Under the pieces are notes generated by a model. The model saw nothing but the letters and a program-made list of their open reading frames with translations, made no database searches and had not been told where the DNA came from. 64,000 nt of DNA from Bacterioplanoides sp. SCSIO 12839 (GTDB lineage: Bacteria > Pseudomonadota > Gammaproteobacteria > Pseudomonadales > Oceanobacteraceae). A program made the translations under genes and the position numbers. Positions 53,361 through 63,059 of the stretch are shown in pieces. The stretch lies in NCBI RefSeq assembly GCF_024397975.1, contig NZ_CP073745.1, positions 3,250,501-3,314,500 of the forward strand, in the 5' to 3' direction. How positions within the stretch are numbered: the first letter of the stretch is position 1; each line of letters opens with the position of its first letter.

Positions 53361-53474
53361 AGCAAATCCGTAAATCATTAAAACACAGGTGAAAAACCGT
53401 TTTAACGGAGTTAACTTTTCCTTTCAGACACATCGCAAGCGTTACAAATTGTGACATCATGTGACGAGGGTCGC

Positions 53475-53502
53475 ATTTTAGACCGTTTCTTAAGTTATTC
53501 AA
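53475..53502 (-). promoter_or_regulatory. Candidate sigma-70 promoter of the capsule operon
   Basis: On the minus strand, TTGAAT, a 16-base spacer and TAAAAT. Each hexamer differs from consensus at one or two positions. It lies 115 bases upstream of the kpsM start, in the 205-base gap to the YchJ-like gene. Confidence 0.55.
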
Positions 53503-53565
53503 GCAAGAAGTCAGAAGATTTTATGAAATGGAAAGAAAGTCAATTGAGCAAAATACAACCAACCA

Positions 53566-54021
53566 TCATCCACAACACTTTTTGAACTTTTTGCCGCTGC
53601 CGCATAAACAAGGGTCGTTACGGCCTGGCTTAAAGGTTTCAAATTGAGCATTCCCATCGAGGTAGTACCAGACCCCATCATCAAACACAAAATCCGATGT
53701 TTCGGACAGCTGCAGGTATTCACTTTTCTCTTTGAAGGTCGCGACAAAGCTGACGGTTCCCTGCTCACCAGTAGTCGTGCTGTTCAATACATCAAGCTTC
53801 AACCATTGTGTATTGGGCTCCAGAGTCAGGTCCTGTGGCCGTGTTTGTGGATGCCAGGTTTGCTTCAGATAATCAGCCAGCTCCAACGCAAAGGCACTGT
53901 AGCGTGATCGCATCAGAGCTTCGGGAGATGGAGCAGCCTTTCCCCGATGGAAAGGCAAACAACAATCAGCGTAACCTGCCCCAGAGCAACAAGGGCAAGA
54001 TGAAGAGTCATGCGGGTTCAT
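53566..54021 (-). CDS. YchJ-like SEC-C motif protein
   Basis: 151 residues from the ATG at 54021, one base after the stop of the DUF3549-like gene; an in-frame upstream ATG at 54048 lies inside that gene. An N-terminal cysteine cluster (CPCCSGAGYADCC), the YchJ core (PSPEALMRSRYSAFALE, YLKQTWHP) and a C-terminal SEC-C zinc motif (GRNDPCLCGSGKKFKKCCG) match the UPF0225/YchJ family. Its molecular role is unknown. Confidence 0.92.
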   Translation of the reverse strand: MNPHDSSSCPCCSGAGYADCCLPFHRGKAAPSPEALMRSRYSAFALELADYLKQTWHPQTRPQDLTLEPNTQWLKLDVLNSTTTGEQGTVSFVATFKEKSEYLQLSETSDFVFDDGVWYYLDGNAQFETFKPGRNDPCLCGSGKKFKKCCG

Positions 54022-54022
54022 G

Positions 54023-55063
54023 TTATTGCACCGTATGGTCGGCGGCATTTACCAATGACATCAGCTCACCAATAGCGGCACTGAGCTTGTCGCTGCGCTG
54101 TGGATTACGGAAGGCCTGTAAAATTTGCTCGCGCATGCCAGGCAGTGTCATCAGGTCGGCCACCAGCGCACAAAAGACCTGTGCGCCCTGCCCTTTATCA
54201 GATTCTTCATTGTCGGCAAGCACTTCCAGATAAGCGAGCAATCGCTCACCGCTCAGATCTTGCCAGCAGCGACTTCCTAACGCTGCCAGAACTTCGACCG
54301 AACGACTCACCGGATGCGCCAGAATGGCCTGCAGCAACAACTGCCGCTGCTGGATGTTCACACTGCGCGACAATGCCCGGGCAAATGCCGCCAGATCACC
54401 GGCTCCAGGCCCTGCTGCCACTACCTGTGATAAACAGTCATTCACAGCAACTGTCAGATCGTGCCCCGGCTGAGCATTTTCAAGATAACCCAGCAACACA
54501 TTACGCGGCACCTCTGGCATCTTGCCTATAGCACCAGACAATAGCGCCTCATTGTTGTCCTGCCCCAGGCGGGCCACCACTTCGGCCAGCCCTTGCAAGC
54601 CAAGTTGTTGCCAGTTATCCCAACCCAGATCGCCACTGAGGTAAGCCCGGCTGGTCGAGTAATATTGAGTGGTTGGCTGACCTAACGTCATTAACGCAAT
54701 GGAATGAAAATACGCCATGCGATTCTGATCGGGTTTAAATGAACACGGCGCTTCGCCATGTTCTTTATCCGGATCGGCAACCACTCGCAGCCAATGCTCT
54801 AAAAAGGCATCCCGTGGCCCCGGCTGAAGGAAGTTTTGCTCATCCAGCGGCAACTTCAGAAACCAGATATTGTGCTGGCCTGCTTGTTTTGGGTTCCAGC
54901 TGAGCACACCCACCCAGGCGTGTTTCAGGTAAGGCACCGGATAAGGCTTTGCCAGCTGTTCAAAATCAGCAAAGTCTTTTTTCGACACTTTTTCGATGCG
55001 GCGTCCAAGATCAAAAATACGGATCTGTGCTCCACTCTTCTCTACTAGCTGGCCAATTGTCAC
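54023..55063 (-). CDS. DUF3549 family protein
   Basis: 346 residues from a GTG at 55063 with AAGG seven bases upstream. The N-terminal part (LVEKSGAQIRIFDLGRRIEKV, PYPVPYLKHAWVGVLSWNPK, IWFLKLPLDEQNFLQPGPRD) matches the DUF3549 proteins of Pseudomonas and relatives. The second half is alpha-helical and repeat-like. Probably cytoplasmic. Function is unknown. Co-transcribed with the YchJ-like gene. Confidence 0.8.
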   Translation of the reverse strand: MTIGQLVEKSGAQIRIFDLGRRIEKVSKKDFADFEQLAKPYPVPYLKHAWVGVLSWNPKQAGQHNIWFLKLPLDEQNFLQPGPRDAFLEHWLRVVADPDKEHGEAPCSFKPDQNRMAYFHSIALMTLGQPTTQYYSTSRAYLSGDLGWDNWQQLGLQGLAEVVARLGQDNNEALLSGAIGKMPEVPRNVLLGYLENAQPGHDLTVAVNDCLSQVVAAGPGAGDLAAFARALSRSVNIQQRQLLLQAILAHPVSRSVEVLAALGSRCWQDLSGERLLAYLEVLADNEESDKGQGAQVFCALVADLMTLPGMREQILQAFRNPQRSDKLSAAIGELMSLVNAADHTVQ

Positions 55064-55190
55064 ACGCTTGCCTTTTATTTCCGGATAAACAGATGCGCGA
55101 TTCTATCAGACACCTCCGGCCTGAGTACAAGCCAGACAACTCTGATACACTGGCCGGGAATACATTCAGTGATACAAACGGAGAGTTTTC

Positions 55191-55427
55191 ATGACGTTGG
55201 TTTTTGCCATTCTGGCAGGCATGATCATTGGCGGGGGAATTGTTGGCTGGCAGCTTAGTAAACGCTGGAAGGCGCAAGTAGACGGCGCCAAAGCAGATAT
55301 GCAACAGGTGCTGGAGCAACACCAGCAGGAACAAGAAGCCTCACGTGAGCTTAAACAAAAAGTCGCGGACCTCGAATATCAGCTGAACGAAGCCAACAAA
55401 GATCTGAATTTCTATCGTAATCAGTGA
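55191..55427 (+). CDS. Small membrane-anchored coiled-coil protein
   Basis: 78 residues. One N-terminal membrane helix (about 3-20, with GMIIGGGIVGW) is followed by a coiled coil (about 25-75). Layout recalls YhcB/ZapG-type proteins, but it is shorter and lacks their C-terminal part, so I do not assign it. GGAG lies upstream of the ATG. Confidence 0.6.
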   Translation: MTLVFAILAGMIIGGGIVGWQLSKRWKAQVDGAKADMQQVLEQHQQEQEASRELKQKVADLEYQLNEANKDLNFYRNQ

Positions 55428-55498
55428 GCTTGGTTTGCAGGCCAACTTCCCGGTATGCTTAGCCAATATAACAACAATAACTCACCAAAGAGTACCTC

Positions 55499-56338
55499 AT
55501 GACTACGGATACATCTCGTATCAGCATCAGCGCCCATTACACCGGCTATGTCTGGTTTAAACATGGTTTATCGGCCACCGAGTTTGCCACCAGCACCGGC
55601 CGGCTTGCGAATGCAGTGTTAACACCCATCAATGCTTTTTTACGCAACGTTGCCGGGGCGGATATCGATGTTTTTTTATTACAGCGCCACTCCGTTATTG
55701 ATCATCAGATTGAAAGACTGATTCTGGAGGAAGGGGTCGAGCAGGTACTCGAACTCGCCTGTGGCTTGTCACCGCGTGGATATCGGCTGAAACAGAAATA
55801 CCCTCAACTGCGTTATATTGAGGGTGACCTACCCGGCATGGCGCAACGCAAACAAACCCTACTGCAGAAGATCGGTGTTGATTCCCAACATCAGGTATTT
55901 CCTTGCAACATTCTTGAGCAGGATGGGGAGCTGTCGATTCAGTCGTTACTCAGCCAACTGGATCCGACGAAAAAAACAGCGATTGTGACCGAAGGTCTGG
56001 TGAATTATTTTGACCTGGCCACCATCAAACAAGTCTGGTCACACATGGCTCAGGGCCTGAAACAGTTTCCACAAGGATTTTACGTCACAGACCTGTACCC
56101 GGATTTTATTGAGCATCCGTCTTATAAGTACGTTCAGTTCGCCCAAAAGTTGGTTGGCTTTTTTACCCGAGGACAATGGCCACTGCATTACCGCAGTGAC
56201 GAAGCCATTCAGCAAGGATTTCAGGAAGATGGGTTCAGCCACGTCGAGGTGCACGATCCGGCTTCCTTTTACGACACCTTAGATATGCCGCGAGCAAAAA
56301 CCCAAACGCTGGTGCGTATTATCCGGGCGTCAACCTAG
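55499..56338 (+). CDS. Class I SAM-dependent methyltransferase, leucine carboxyl methyltransferase-like
   Basis: 279 residues. The SAM-binding motif is VLELACGLSPRGYRLKQKYP, followed by the acidic IEGDLPGMAQRK and the TEGLVNYFD motif typical of the PPM/LCMT group (PF04072). Bacterial members methylate small molecules or carboxylates; the substrate cannot be read from the sequence. It is a stand-alone gene, convergent with the GGDEF-like pair. Confidence 0.82.
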   Translation: MTTDTSRISISAHYTGYVWFKHGLSATEFATSTGRLANAVLTPINAFLRNVAGADIDVFLLQRHSVIDHQIERLILEEGVEQVLELACGLSPRGYRLKQKYPQLRYIEGDLPGMAQRKQTLLQKIGVDSQHQVFPCNILEQDGELSIQSLLSQLDPTKKTAIVTEGLVNYFDLATIKQVWSHMAQGLKQFPQGFYVTDLYPDFIEHPSYKYVQFAQKLVGFFTRGQWPLHYRSDEAIQQGFQEDGFSHVEVHDPASFYDTLDMPRAKTQTLVRIIRAST

Positions 56339-56356
56339 AGCCTGTAAAGAAGTCCG

Positions 56357-57343
56357 TTATTCATCAAAAGCTGCCAGCTGTAAGCTGGCCCGCTTTTGTT
56401 TTTTAAGCTTCATTTCAAGACGCTTTTCCAGATCGCCACTGTCTTCCCCAGGCTGCCAGCTGACGGCTGCCGTTGCCAGTTCAATTTCACTGACCGGCTT
56501 CCAGGTATGCGACTGCATATTACGCTTGATACGTTCCATCAGAATGATCGCCCCATCTTCCGGACAATGGGGCAGAATCAACACGAATTTATCTTTTTCC
56601 AGACGAAATACTTCATCAGCCGCGCGAATCTGTTCCTGCGCTCGACCAACAAAGTTCGGTAACAGCTGTTGCATAACCCACTTTCCGTGTAAATCGATCA
56701 GCTGCTGATAATCTTCGATGACCAGACCAATGAGCGAAACACTCTGGCGTGTCGTCTCACTGCGGGCAATCTCACGTTCGAGCGCATTCTGAAAATGCCT
56801 GGCATTGTAAGCACTGCTTTCCGGGTCCGTCAGTGCCATGCGCTTCAGAGACTCCGATTTAAGTTGAGTCAGGTAGGCAAAACACCAGGCTGAGACAACC
56901 AGCAACAGATAGTTTGTTCCGGTGCGTAAGCCAATCGCAGTGCCTGCATCGGTCCAGACAATCACAATGACGGCTGCCGCCACCAGAAAGTTAAACAACG
57001 TCGCATGAAGAATGGGTAAACAAAAATAGCTGAACAGCGGCACAGCATAAAGATAATGAATCATCAGCTGTGGGTAACGCGGCAGCTGATACAGCGCCAG
57101 TAAAACCAGCAGTAAAATCAGCGGGTAATTAACCCAGGCGTAAGTATCTCGGTCGCGGTTGATATAAATAAAAATCGCGCTGAATAAAAAGGCCGGAATG
57201 GCAATAGCATTACTCAGCACCAAAGGGTACAACCCCTGATAGTACTGATCGTACATCAGAATAGTGACCGCCAGAGCTGCCAGAATATAAACCAGAATCT
57301 GTAACCGTGGCTGCAGCTGGTCCTGGGGGATATTACTCAGCAT
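56357..57343 (-). CDS. Membrane protein with degenerate GGDEF domain (second of a pair)
   Basis: 328 residues. Five or six hydrophobic helices (about 15-165) are followed by a GGDEF-type domain (about 170-325). The landmarks are LTDPESSAYNARHFQNALEREI and, where the GGDEF loop should be, RLEKDKFVLILP, so the signature is EKDKF. Catalysis of cyclic-di-GMP synthesis is therefore unlikely; a sensing or binding role is inferred. Its start overlaps the upstream paralogue by 11 bases. Confidence 0.8.
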   Translation of the reverse strand: MLSNIPQDQLQPRLQILVYILAALAVTILMYDQYYQGLYPLVLSNAIAIPAFLFSAIFIYINRDRDTYAWVNYPLILLLVLLALYQLPRYPQLMIHYLYAVPLFSYFCLPILHATLFNFLVAAAVIVIVWTDAGTAIGLRTGTNYLLLVVSAWCFAYLTQLKSESLKRMALTDPESSAYNARHFQNALEREIARSETTRQSVSLIGLVIEDYQQLIDLHGKWVMQQLLPNFVGRAQEQIRAADEVFRLEKDKFVLILPHCPEDGAIILMERIKRNMQSHTWKPVSEIELATAAVSWQPGEDSGDLEKRLEMKLKKQKRASLQLAAFDE

Positions 57344-58265
57344 GCAGTGTCTCCATTACCCGCTCAATTAAACTGTGAGTATCGTCGTCCGGGCGGTAGT
57401 GCTCCTGATGCATCTGCATATCATGCAGTTCAGGATAACGGGTGCTCTTCATCACTTCCTGAATAACACTCTGAAGCTGAACCGCCTCATCATTACCGCT
57501 GTGTGGCATCAGGATAATAAAATCGTCCGTATTGAGACGATAACAGGAGTCATAGTTGCGCAAGCTATGACGCAGTTTTTTTCCCAGATAACTCAGGCGC
57601 TGCTCATAATCTTCCACTTTCAGCTTATGCCAGCTGACCGGTGTGGCAATCGCCAGCAACATCAGCTGACTGCGCTGACGATCAGCGCGGGTCATTTCTT
57701 TGTTCAGATCCAGGGACAACTGGTGTTCGTTGTACACCTGAGTCAAAGGGTCGGTATTCACAATTTCAGTCAGCCCGTGGTTATTACGCTCATTAATCAG
57801 TGCATACATCACCGAAAAGGCATAACAGGCGGCGTAGGTGAACAACATTTGCAGGCGGATATAACTATCAAACTGATTCAACACCATGATCACCAGAATC
57901 AGGCTATAAAACAGCGTAATGTAGTTAGCAATACGAAATGGAAACAGGAAGTAGGTGTATACGGGAACAAAATAAACCCAATGCACAACCTGGGCACTTT
58001 GATTCATACCGAATAATGTGAACAACGTCAGTAAGCCAACTAACAGCCATTCAGGGTATGGGGAAGAACGTTTTTTCCGGCGTAATAATAAAAAGCCCGC
58101 GTACAACACCAACAGTAACGAAAAGCTTCCTGCTACGGCGGCAAATATCAGCTTATTTTCAAACCAGTCTAATATCGTGATCACCGCCAGTCCGACAGCA
58201 GCCAACAGGCAATAAACCGCCTTAACCTGTGATGCCATAACACTGTGAAACTGTGTTTTTCCCAT
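57333..58265 (-). CDS. Membrane protein with degenerate GGDEF domain (first of a pair)
   Basis: 310 residues from the ATG at 58265; a longer frame reaching back to 58352 adds no hydrophobic signal. Hydrophobic helices span about 15-165. The GGDEF-type domain (about 172-308) starts at TDPLTQVYNEHQLSLDLNKE. The signature loop is replaced by RLNTDDFIILMP (NTDDF), so diguanylate cyclase activity is unlikely. It is paralogous to the next gene and shares its layout. Both lie between proA and a methyltransferase gene. Confidence 0.8.
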   Translation of the reverse strand: MGKTQFHSVMASQVKAVYCLLAAVGLAVITILDWFENKLIFAAVAGSFSLLLVLYAGFLLLRRKKRSSPYPEWLLVGLLTLFTLFGMNQSAQVVHWVYFVPVYTYFLFPFRIANYITLFYSLILVIMVLNQFDSYIRLQMLFTYAACYAFSVMYALINERNNHGLTEIVNTDPLTQVYNEHQLSLDLNKEMTRADRQRSQLMLLAIATPVSWHKLKVEDYEQRLSYLGKKLRHSLRNYDSCYRLNTDDFIILMPHSGNDEAVQLQSVIQEVMKSTRYPELHDMQMHQEHYRPDDDTHSLIERVMETLHAE

Positions 58266-58405
58266 AGAACCGGATCCGCTCCTGAGCAGAGTAGTGAAAA
58301 TAACCGCCCGACGCCCGTCGTCGTGCAACCGCAGTAAGTGTAGTACAAGCACCAGTTAGTATATACTGCGCCTTTTTTGAAACAGTCTGCCAAGCGGTGT
58401 GATCG

Positions 58406-59662
58406 ATGGATGTAACCGAATATATGAAATCTCTGGGTGAGAATGCCCGCAAGGCATCTCGTGCCATTGCCCGCGCATCGACCCAAAACAAAAATGCTGC
58501 ACTGCTGGCCATTGCCGATGCCATCAGTGACGAACGTGAAGCGCTGAAAACCGCCAATCAGCGTGATATGAAACGCGGTGAAGAAAACGGCCTTGAGGCT
58601 GCTCTGCTGGATCGTCTGCAACTGACCGATGCCACCATCGACACCATGATTGAAGGTCTGCGTCAGGTCGCCGCATTGGCTGACCCAGTGGGTGAAATCA
58701 CTGATCTGAAATACCGACCAACCGGCATTCAGGTGGGTAAAATGCGCGTGCCTCTTGGCGTGATTGGCATCATCTATGAAAGCCGCCCGAACGTTACCAT
58801 TGAAGCCGCCAGCTTGTGTTTAAAATCAGGCAACGCCGCCATCCTGCGTGGTGGTTCTGAAGCAATCGAAGCCAACCAGGCATTGGCGAAATGTATTGCT
58901 AAAGGCTTAGCCGCAGCGGGTCTGCCGGCAGAAACCGTACAAGTGGTTGAAACCACCGACCGTGCCGCCGTAGGTGAATTAATCACCATGCCAGAATACG
59001 TCGATGTGATTGTGCCGCGGGGCGGCAAAGGCCTGATTGAACGTATCAGCCGCGACGCCAAAGTCACCGTGATTAAACACCTCGACGGCATCTGCCATGT
59101 TTACATCGATCAGTTTGCTGACAAAACCAAAGCCATTAATATTGCGATTAATGCCAAGACCCATCGTTATGGCACCTGCAACACCATGGAAACCCTGCTG
59201 GTACACACTGCCGTGGCTGCTGAGGTGTTACCGGAACTGGCCAGTGCTTATGGTGAAATTGGTGTTGAACTGCGTGGTTGTGCAGCGACACGCGCCATTC
59301 TGGCGGACGCCGTTGAAGCCACAGAAGAAGACTGGCATACCGAATACCTGGCCCCGATTTTATCGATCAAACTGGTCGACGATATGGACCAGGCGATTGA
59401 ACACATCAACCACTATGGCTCTCACCACACCGATAGCATTATCAGTGAAAACTACACCCTGGCGCGTCGCTTCCTGACCGAAGTCGACTCCAGCTCGGTG
59501 ATGATTAATGCCTCGACCCGTTTTGCCGATGGCTTTGAATATGGCTTAGGCGCGGAAATTGGTATCTCTACCGATAAAATTCATGCGCGTGGTCCGGTTG
59601 GGCTCGACGGCCTGACGTCACAAAAATACGTTGTACTCGGTAACGGTGAAGTACGCAGTTAA
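58406..59662 (+). CDS. proA: Gamma-glutamyl phosphate reductase
   Basis: 418 residues, the family length. It reduces gamma-glutamyl phosphate to glutamate semialdehyde in proline synthesis. The ALDH-type site has [23 protein letters not shown], the catalytic Cys in [15 protein letters not shown] and the [21 protein letters not shown] block. Its stop shares its last base with the nadD start (TAATG), so the two are coupled. proB is not nearby. Confidence 0.97.
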   Translation: MDVTEYMKSLGENARKASRAIARASTQNKNAALLAIADAISDEREALKTANQRDMKRGEENGLEAALLDRLQLTDATIDTMIEGLRQVAALADPVGEITDLKYRPTGIQVGKMRVPLGVIGIIYESRPNVTIEAASLCLKSGNAAILRGGSEAIEANQALAKCIAKGLAAAGLPAETVQVVETTDRAAVGELITMPEYVDVIVPRGGKGLIERISRDAKVTVIKHLDGICHVYIDQFADKTKAINIAINAKTHRYGTCNTMETLLVHTAVAAEVLPELASAYGEIGVELRGCAATRAILADAVEATEEDWHTEYLAPILSIKLVDDMDQAIEHINHYGSHHTDSIISENYTLARRFLTEVDSSSVMINASTRFADGFEYGLGAEIGISTDKIHARGPVGLDGLTSQKYVVLGNGEVRS

Positions 59663-60348
59663 TGTCTGTTACCAACGCAGAAACGGTTCCAATCTCTGAT
59701 GCCACCGGCCGTTGGGCATTGCTCGGCGGCACCTTTGACCCGATTCATATTGGTCATTTACGCATTGCTGCACAGCTGCGCGACTTAGGGTTTGATAAAG
59801 TTCTGCTGATTCCTAACCGTATTCCGCCACACCGGCCACAACCTCAAGCCAATGGTGAGCAGCGTTTACAGATGCTGTCGTTGGCGTGTCGTGAACTGGA
59901 TGGGGTCGAAGCCTGCGATATTGAACTGCTGCGCGATGCTTACAGCTATAGTGCCATTACGGTTGCCGCCCTGAAAGCACAGTACCCCGGAGTCAGTTTT
60001 ACCTGGGTGATGGGACAAGATGCCTGGCAAGGCTTTGAACACTGGCATCAGCCACTGGAATTATTAGAGCAAGCTAACTTATTGGTGGTTAGCCGCCCCC
60101 CTGACACATCCGATGTGGAAACGGAGCAAAACACCAGTCACTGGCAGGAACAACAGCTGGAGTTGCGGCAGCGTTCCATCAGCCAGTTGCTAGACTCTGA
60201 ATCCGGCACGATTTGCCTGCAACCCCTGCCGGAACTTGATATATCGGCCTCTTACTTGCGCCGCGCCATCAAGCAGGGTCACAATATTCACTTTCTGGTG
60301 CCGGACGCGGTACTGGATTTTCTTAATCAACAACAACTCTATCGATAG
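59662..60348 (+). CDS. nadD: Nicotinate-nucleotide adenylyltransferase
   Basis: 228 residues. The nucleotidyltransferase motif GGTFDPIHIGHL and the C-terminal ISASYLRRAIKQG (ISSTxxR-type) are present. The N-terminus has about 15 extra residues. It makes deamido-NAD from nicotinate mononucleotide. Second gene of the proA-nadD-rsfS-rlmH-mrdA-rodA run. Confidence 0.96.
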   Translation: MSVTNAETVPISDATGRWALLGGTFDPIHIGHLRIAAQLRDLGFDKVLLIPNRIPPHRPQPQANGEQRLQMLSLACRELDGVEACDIELLRDAYSYSAITVAALKAQYPGVSFTWVMGQDAWQGFEHWHQPLELLEQANLLVVSRPPDTSDVETEQNTSHWQEQQLELRQRSISQLLDSESGTICLQPLPELDISASYLRRAIKQGHNIHFLVPDAVLDFLNQQQLYR

Positions 60349-60365
60349 AGCCTGACATATAAACA

Positions 60366-60722
60366 ATGCAAACAGATCAAATTAAATCGCTGGTGGTGGA
60401 TGCACTGGACGACATGAAAGCCCAAAACATCACTGAACTGGATGTTCGTGGCCGCACCTCCGTCACCGACTGGATGATCATCGCAACCGGCACCTCCAAC
60501 CGCCATGTCGCGGCAGTAGCCGGTAACGTCGAAGAAAAATCCAAACATGCTGGCCTGCGCCCGAATGGTACCGAAGGCCGTGCCGCTTCTGACTGGGTTC
60601 TGATCGATTTAGGTGACGTGGTTGTCCACGTTATGACCGATCAGGCACGCCACTTCTACGATCTGGAGCGCCTTTGGGGAGAACCCGAAGATAGCGGTGA
60701 GCCAGAAGAAGATAACGAATAA
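60366..60722 (+). CDS. rsfS: Ribosomal silencing factor RsfS
   Basis: 118 residues. The family motifs DWMIIATGTSNRHVAAVA, SDWVLIDLGDVVVHVM and RHFYDLERLWG are all present. It binds protein L14 of the large ribosomal subunit and blocks subunit joining when nutrients are low. Usual neighbour of nadD and rlmH. Confidence 0.96.
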   Translation: MQTDQIKSLVVDALDDMKAQNITELDVRGRTSVTDWMIIATGTSNRHVAAVAGNVEEKSKHAGLRPNGTEGRAASDWVLIDLGDVVVHVMTDQARHFYDLERLWGEPEDSGEPEEDNE

Positions 60723-60725
60723 CAC

Positions 60726-61193
60726 ATGAAGCTAAGATTGCTGGCGGTAGGCACTAAGATGCCTGCCTGGGTTGAGCAGGGCTATCAGGAATACGCCAAA
60801 CGTTTACCCAATGATTGTGCGCTCGAACTGGTAGAAATATCACCCGGCCACCGTGCCAAAAACACCTCCAAAGAGAAAGCCATGCAACAAGAGGCCGAGG
60901 CGCTGAAAAAAGCCATTCGTCCTCAGGATCACGTGGTTGCACTGGACGTCAAAGGCAAACCCTGGAGCACGGAACAGCTGGCCAGTAACCTGAGTGACTG
61001 GCGCATGCAAGGGGGCGATGTCGCCTTGCTGATTGGCGGCCCGGATGGCATGACGGCTGACGTGTTAGCACTGGCGAAGCAACGCTGGTCACTATCAAAC
61101 CTCACCTTGCCCCACCCATTGGTACGCGTATTAATGGCCGAACAACTTTACCGTGCCTGGAGTATTCTTCAGGGCCACCCTTATCACAAATAG
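60726..61193 (+). CDS. rlmH: 23S rRNA (pseudouridine1915-N3)-methyltransferase
   Basis: 155 residues of the SPOUT superfamily. LLIGGPDGM is the SAM-binding motif and [18 protein letters not shown]-type ending ([18 protein letters not shown] here) is characteristic. It methylates pseudouridine 1915 of helix 69. Starts three bases after rsfS ends. Confidence 0.97.
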   Translation: MKLRLLAVGTKMPAWVEQGYQEYAKRLPNDCALELVEISPGHRAKNTSKEKAMQQEAEALKKAIRPQDHVVALDVKGKPWSTEQLASNLSDWRMQGGDVALLIGGPDGMTADVLALAKQRWSLSNLTLPHPLVRVLMAEQLYRAWSILQGHPYHK

Positions 61194-61205
61194 GCCAGGT
61201 CAAGC

Positions 61206-63059
61206 ATGTGGGAGCAGTCGTTCAGGGATAAATCAGCGGAAAGATCATTATTCCGCTCCCGCGCCATCGTACTCGGACTGATTATTCTGATCATGCTGTG
61301 TGTGCTGGCCTGGCGCATGGCCTATCTGCAAATTGATCTGCATGAAAAATACCGCGACCTGTCTGAAAACAACCGCATTCAATTACGCCCAATTACTCCG
61401 AACCGGGGCTTAATTTACGACCGTAATGGCGTTTTACTGGCTGAGAACATCCCCAGCTACAGCCTGACCTTAGTGCCTGAGCGGGTCACGGATATGGAGC
61501 AGACACTCGATTTCCTCAACCAGCTGATTGGCGTGTCAGATCGTCATCTTGAGCAATTTGAAAAACGCCGGAAATTCCGTCGTCGCCCGTTTGAACCTGT
61601 AGTGCTACGTCATCGCCTCAGCGAAGAAGAAATTGCCCAGGTACTGGTCAATCGCGCTTACCTGCCAGGGGTCGATGTCGAAGCCCAGCTGGTACGCCAT
61701 TATCCACAGGGTAAGTCCTTTGCCCATGTGCTGGGCTATGTTGCTCGTATCAACCAGAAAGAACAGAAAAAACTGGATGCCGACCCGGATAAAAAACGCC
61801 AGTACAGTGCCACCCGTTTTATCGGTAAATTAGGGGTAGAAAAACAGTACGAACAAGACCTTCACGGCCAGGTTGGTTATCAAAAGGTAGAAACCAACGC
61901 CCGGGGACGTATCCTGCGGGTTATTGAACAAACCGACCCGGTTCCCGGTGATGACATCACCCTGCACCTGGATACCCGCCTGCAAAAACTGGCTGAACAA
62001 GAACTCCAGGGGCGGCGCGGTGCATTAGTCGCGATCGAAGTCGCCAGTGGCGGTATCCTCAGTTTGTACAGCAACCCCAGCTTTGACCCGAATTTATTTG
62101 TCACCGGCATTTCGCACAAAGATTATTCTGCATTACGTGACAATCCAGATCTGCCGCTATTTGACCGCACTCGTCGAGGCCAATACCCACCGGCCTCAAC
62201 GTTAAAACCCTTTTTAGGGTTAGCCATGCTGGACGCTGGCACCACCAACTGGAGCGAAGAAATCGACGACCCCGGCTGGTATCAATTGCCCAATGATGAG
62301 CGTGTTTATCGCGACTGGAAACGTAAAGGCCATGGCATGGTAGATATGCAGGACGCCATTGTGGAGTCGTGCGACACCTACTTTTATGAAATTGCGGTAC
62401 GCACCGGTGTTGATGCTATCTCACCGTTTCTGGGGCAGTTTGGCTTCGGTAACAACGCCACTCTAGACGTGAACAATGCCCTGCGCGGTATTTTGCCCAG
62501 CCGGGACTGGAAACAAAAACGCGCCAAAACCTTTTGGTACGCTGGCGATACCGTTAACCTCGGCATTGGCCAGGGTTATATGCTGGCCACTCCAATCCAG
62601 CTGGCGACAGCAACCTCCGTGCTGGCCAACCGTGGCAAGTGGGTCACCCCGCGGTTGATTTATGCTCACAACGACACACTGGATCAGATTCCACACCCGG
62701 ACACGCCGGATATTCAGCTGAAAAACCCGCAAGACTGGGACAAAATGTTTACCGCCATGCAAAAGGTAATCACTGGCACGCATGGCACCGCACGGCGTTT
62801 ATTAGCCAATCTGAAATACCCCATTGCTGGTAAAACCGGTACCGCCCAGGTGGTTGGTATTAAACAGGATGAAGAGTATGACTCAGAAGCATTAAAAGAG
62901 CGTTTGCGGGATCACGCCTTATTTATCGCGTTTGCCCCCATCGAACAGCCTGCTATTGCTGTCGCGGTGGTGGTTGAAAATGGTGAATCCGCCGGTAAAA
63001 CTGCCGCGCCAATTGCACAAAGCATCATCAACGAATATCTGGGAGGCGCTGAAGGCTGA
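61206..63059 (+). CDS. mrdA: Penicillin-binding protein 2 (peptidoglycan transpeptidase of the elongasome)
   Basis: 617 residues. One membrane helix (about 20-40), a dimerisation/pedestal region (NRGLIYDRNGVLLAEN) and the transpeptidase domain with S331-x-x-K334 (PASTLKP), S388-C-D390 and K543-T-G (AGKTGTAQVV). It crosslinks the side wall together with RodA. Its stop overlaps the rodA start (TGATG), indicating coupling. Confidence 0.97.
   Translation: MWEQSFRDKSAERSLFRSRAIVLGLIILIMLCVLAWRMAYLQIDLHEKYRDLSENNRIQLRPITPNRGLIYDRNGVLLAENIPSYSLTLVPERVTDMEQTLDFLNQLIGVSDRHLEQFEKRRKFRRRPFEPVVLRHRLSEEEIAQVLVNRAYLPGVDVEAQLVRHYPQGKSFAHVLGYVARINQKEQKKLDADPDKKRQYSATRFIGKLGVEKQYEQDLHGQVGYQKVETNARGRILRVIEQTDPVPGDDITLHLDTRLQKLAEQELQGRRGALVAIEVASGGILSLYSNPSFDPNLFVTGISHKDYSALRDNPDLPLFDRTRRGQYPPASTLKPFLGLAMLDAGTTNWSEEIDDPGWYQLPNDERVYRDWKRKGHGMVDMQDAIVESCDTYFYEIAVRTGVDAISPFLGQFGFGNNATLDVNNALRGILPSRDWKQKRAKTFWYAGDTVNLGIGQGYMLATPIQLATATSVLANRGKWVTPRLIYAHNDTLDQIPHPDTPDIQLKNPQDWDKMFTAMQKVITGTHGTARRLLANLKYPIAGKTGTAQVVGIKQDEEYDSEALKERLRDHALFIAFAPIEQPAIAVAVVVENGESAGKTAAPIAQSIINEYLGGAEG

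Noticed and set aside
53379-53565. Search for an ops/JUMPstart element upstream of kpsM
   Set aside because: No GGCGGTAG or near match is visible on the minus strand in this gap.
53511-53768. 85-codon minus-strand frame over the YchJ-like gene
   Set aside because: It is out of frame with the well supported SEC-C protein and has no features.
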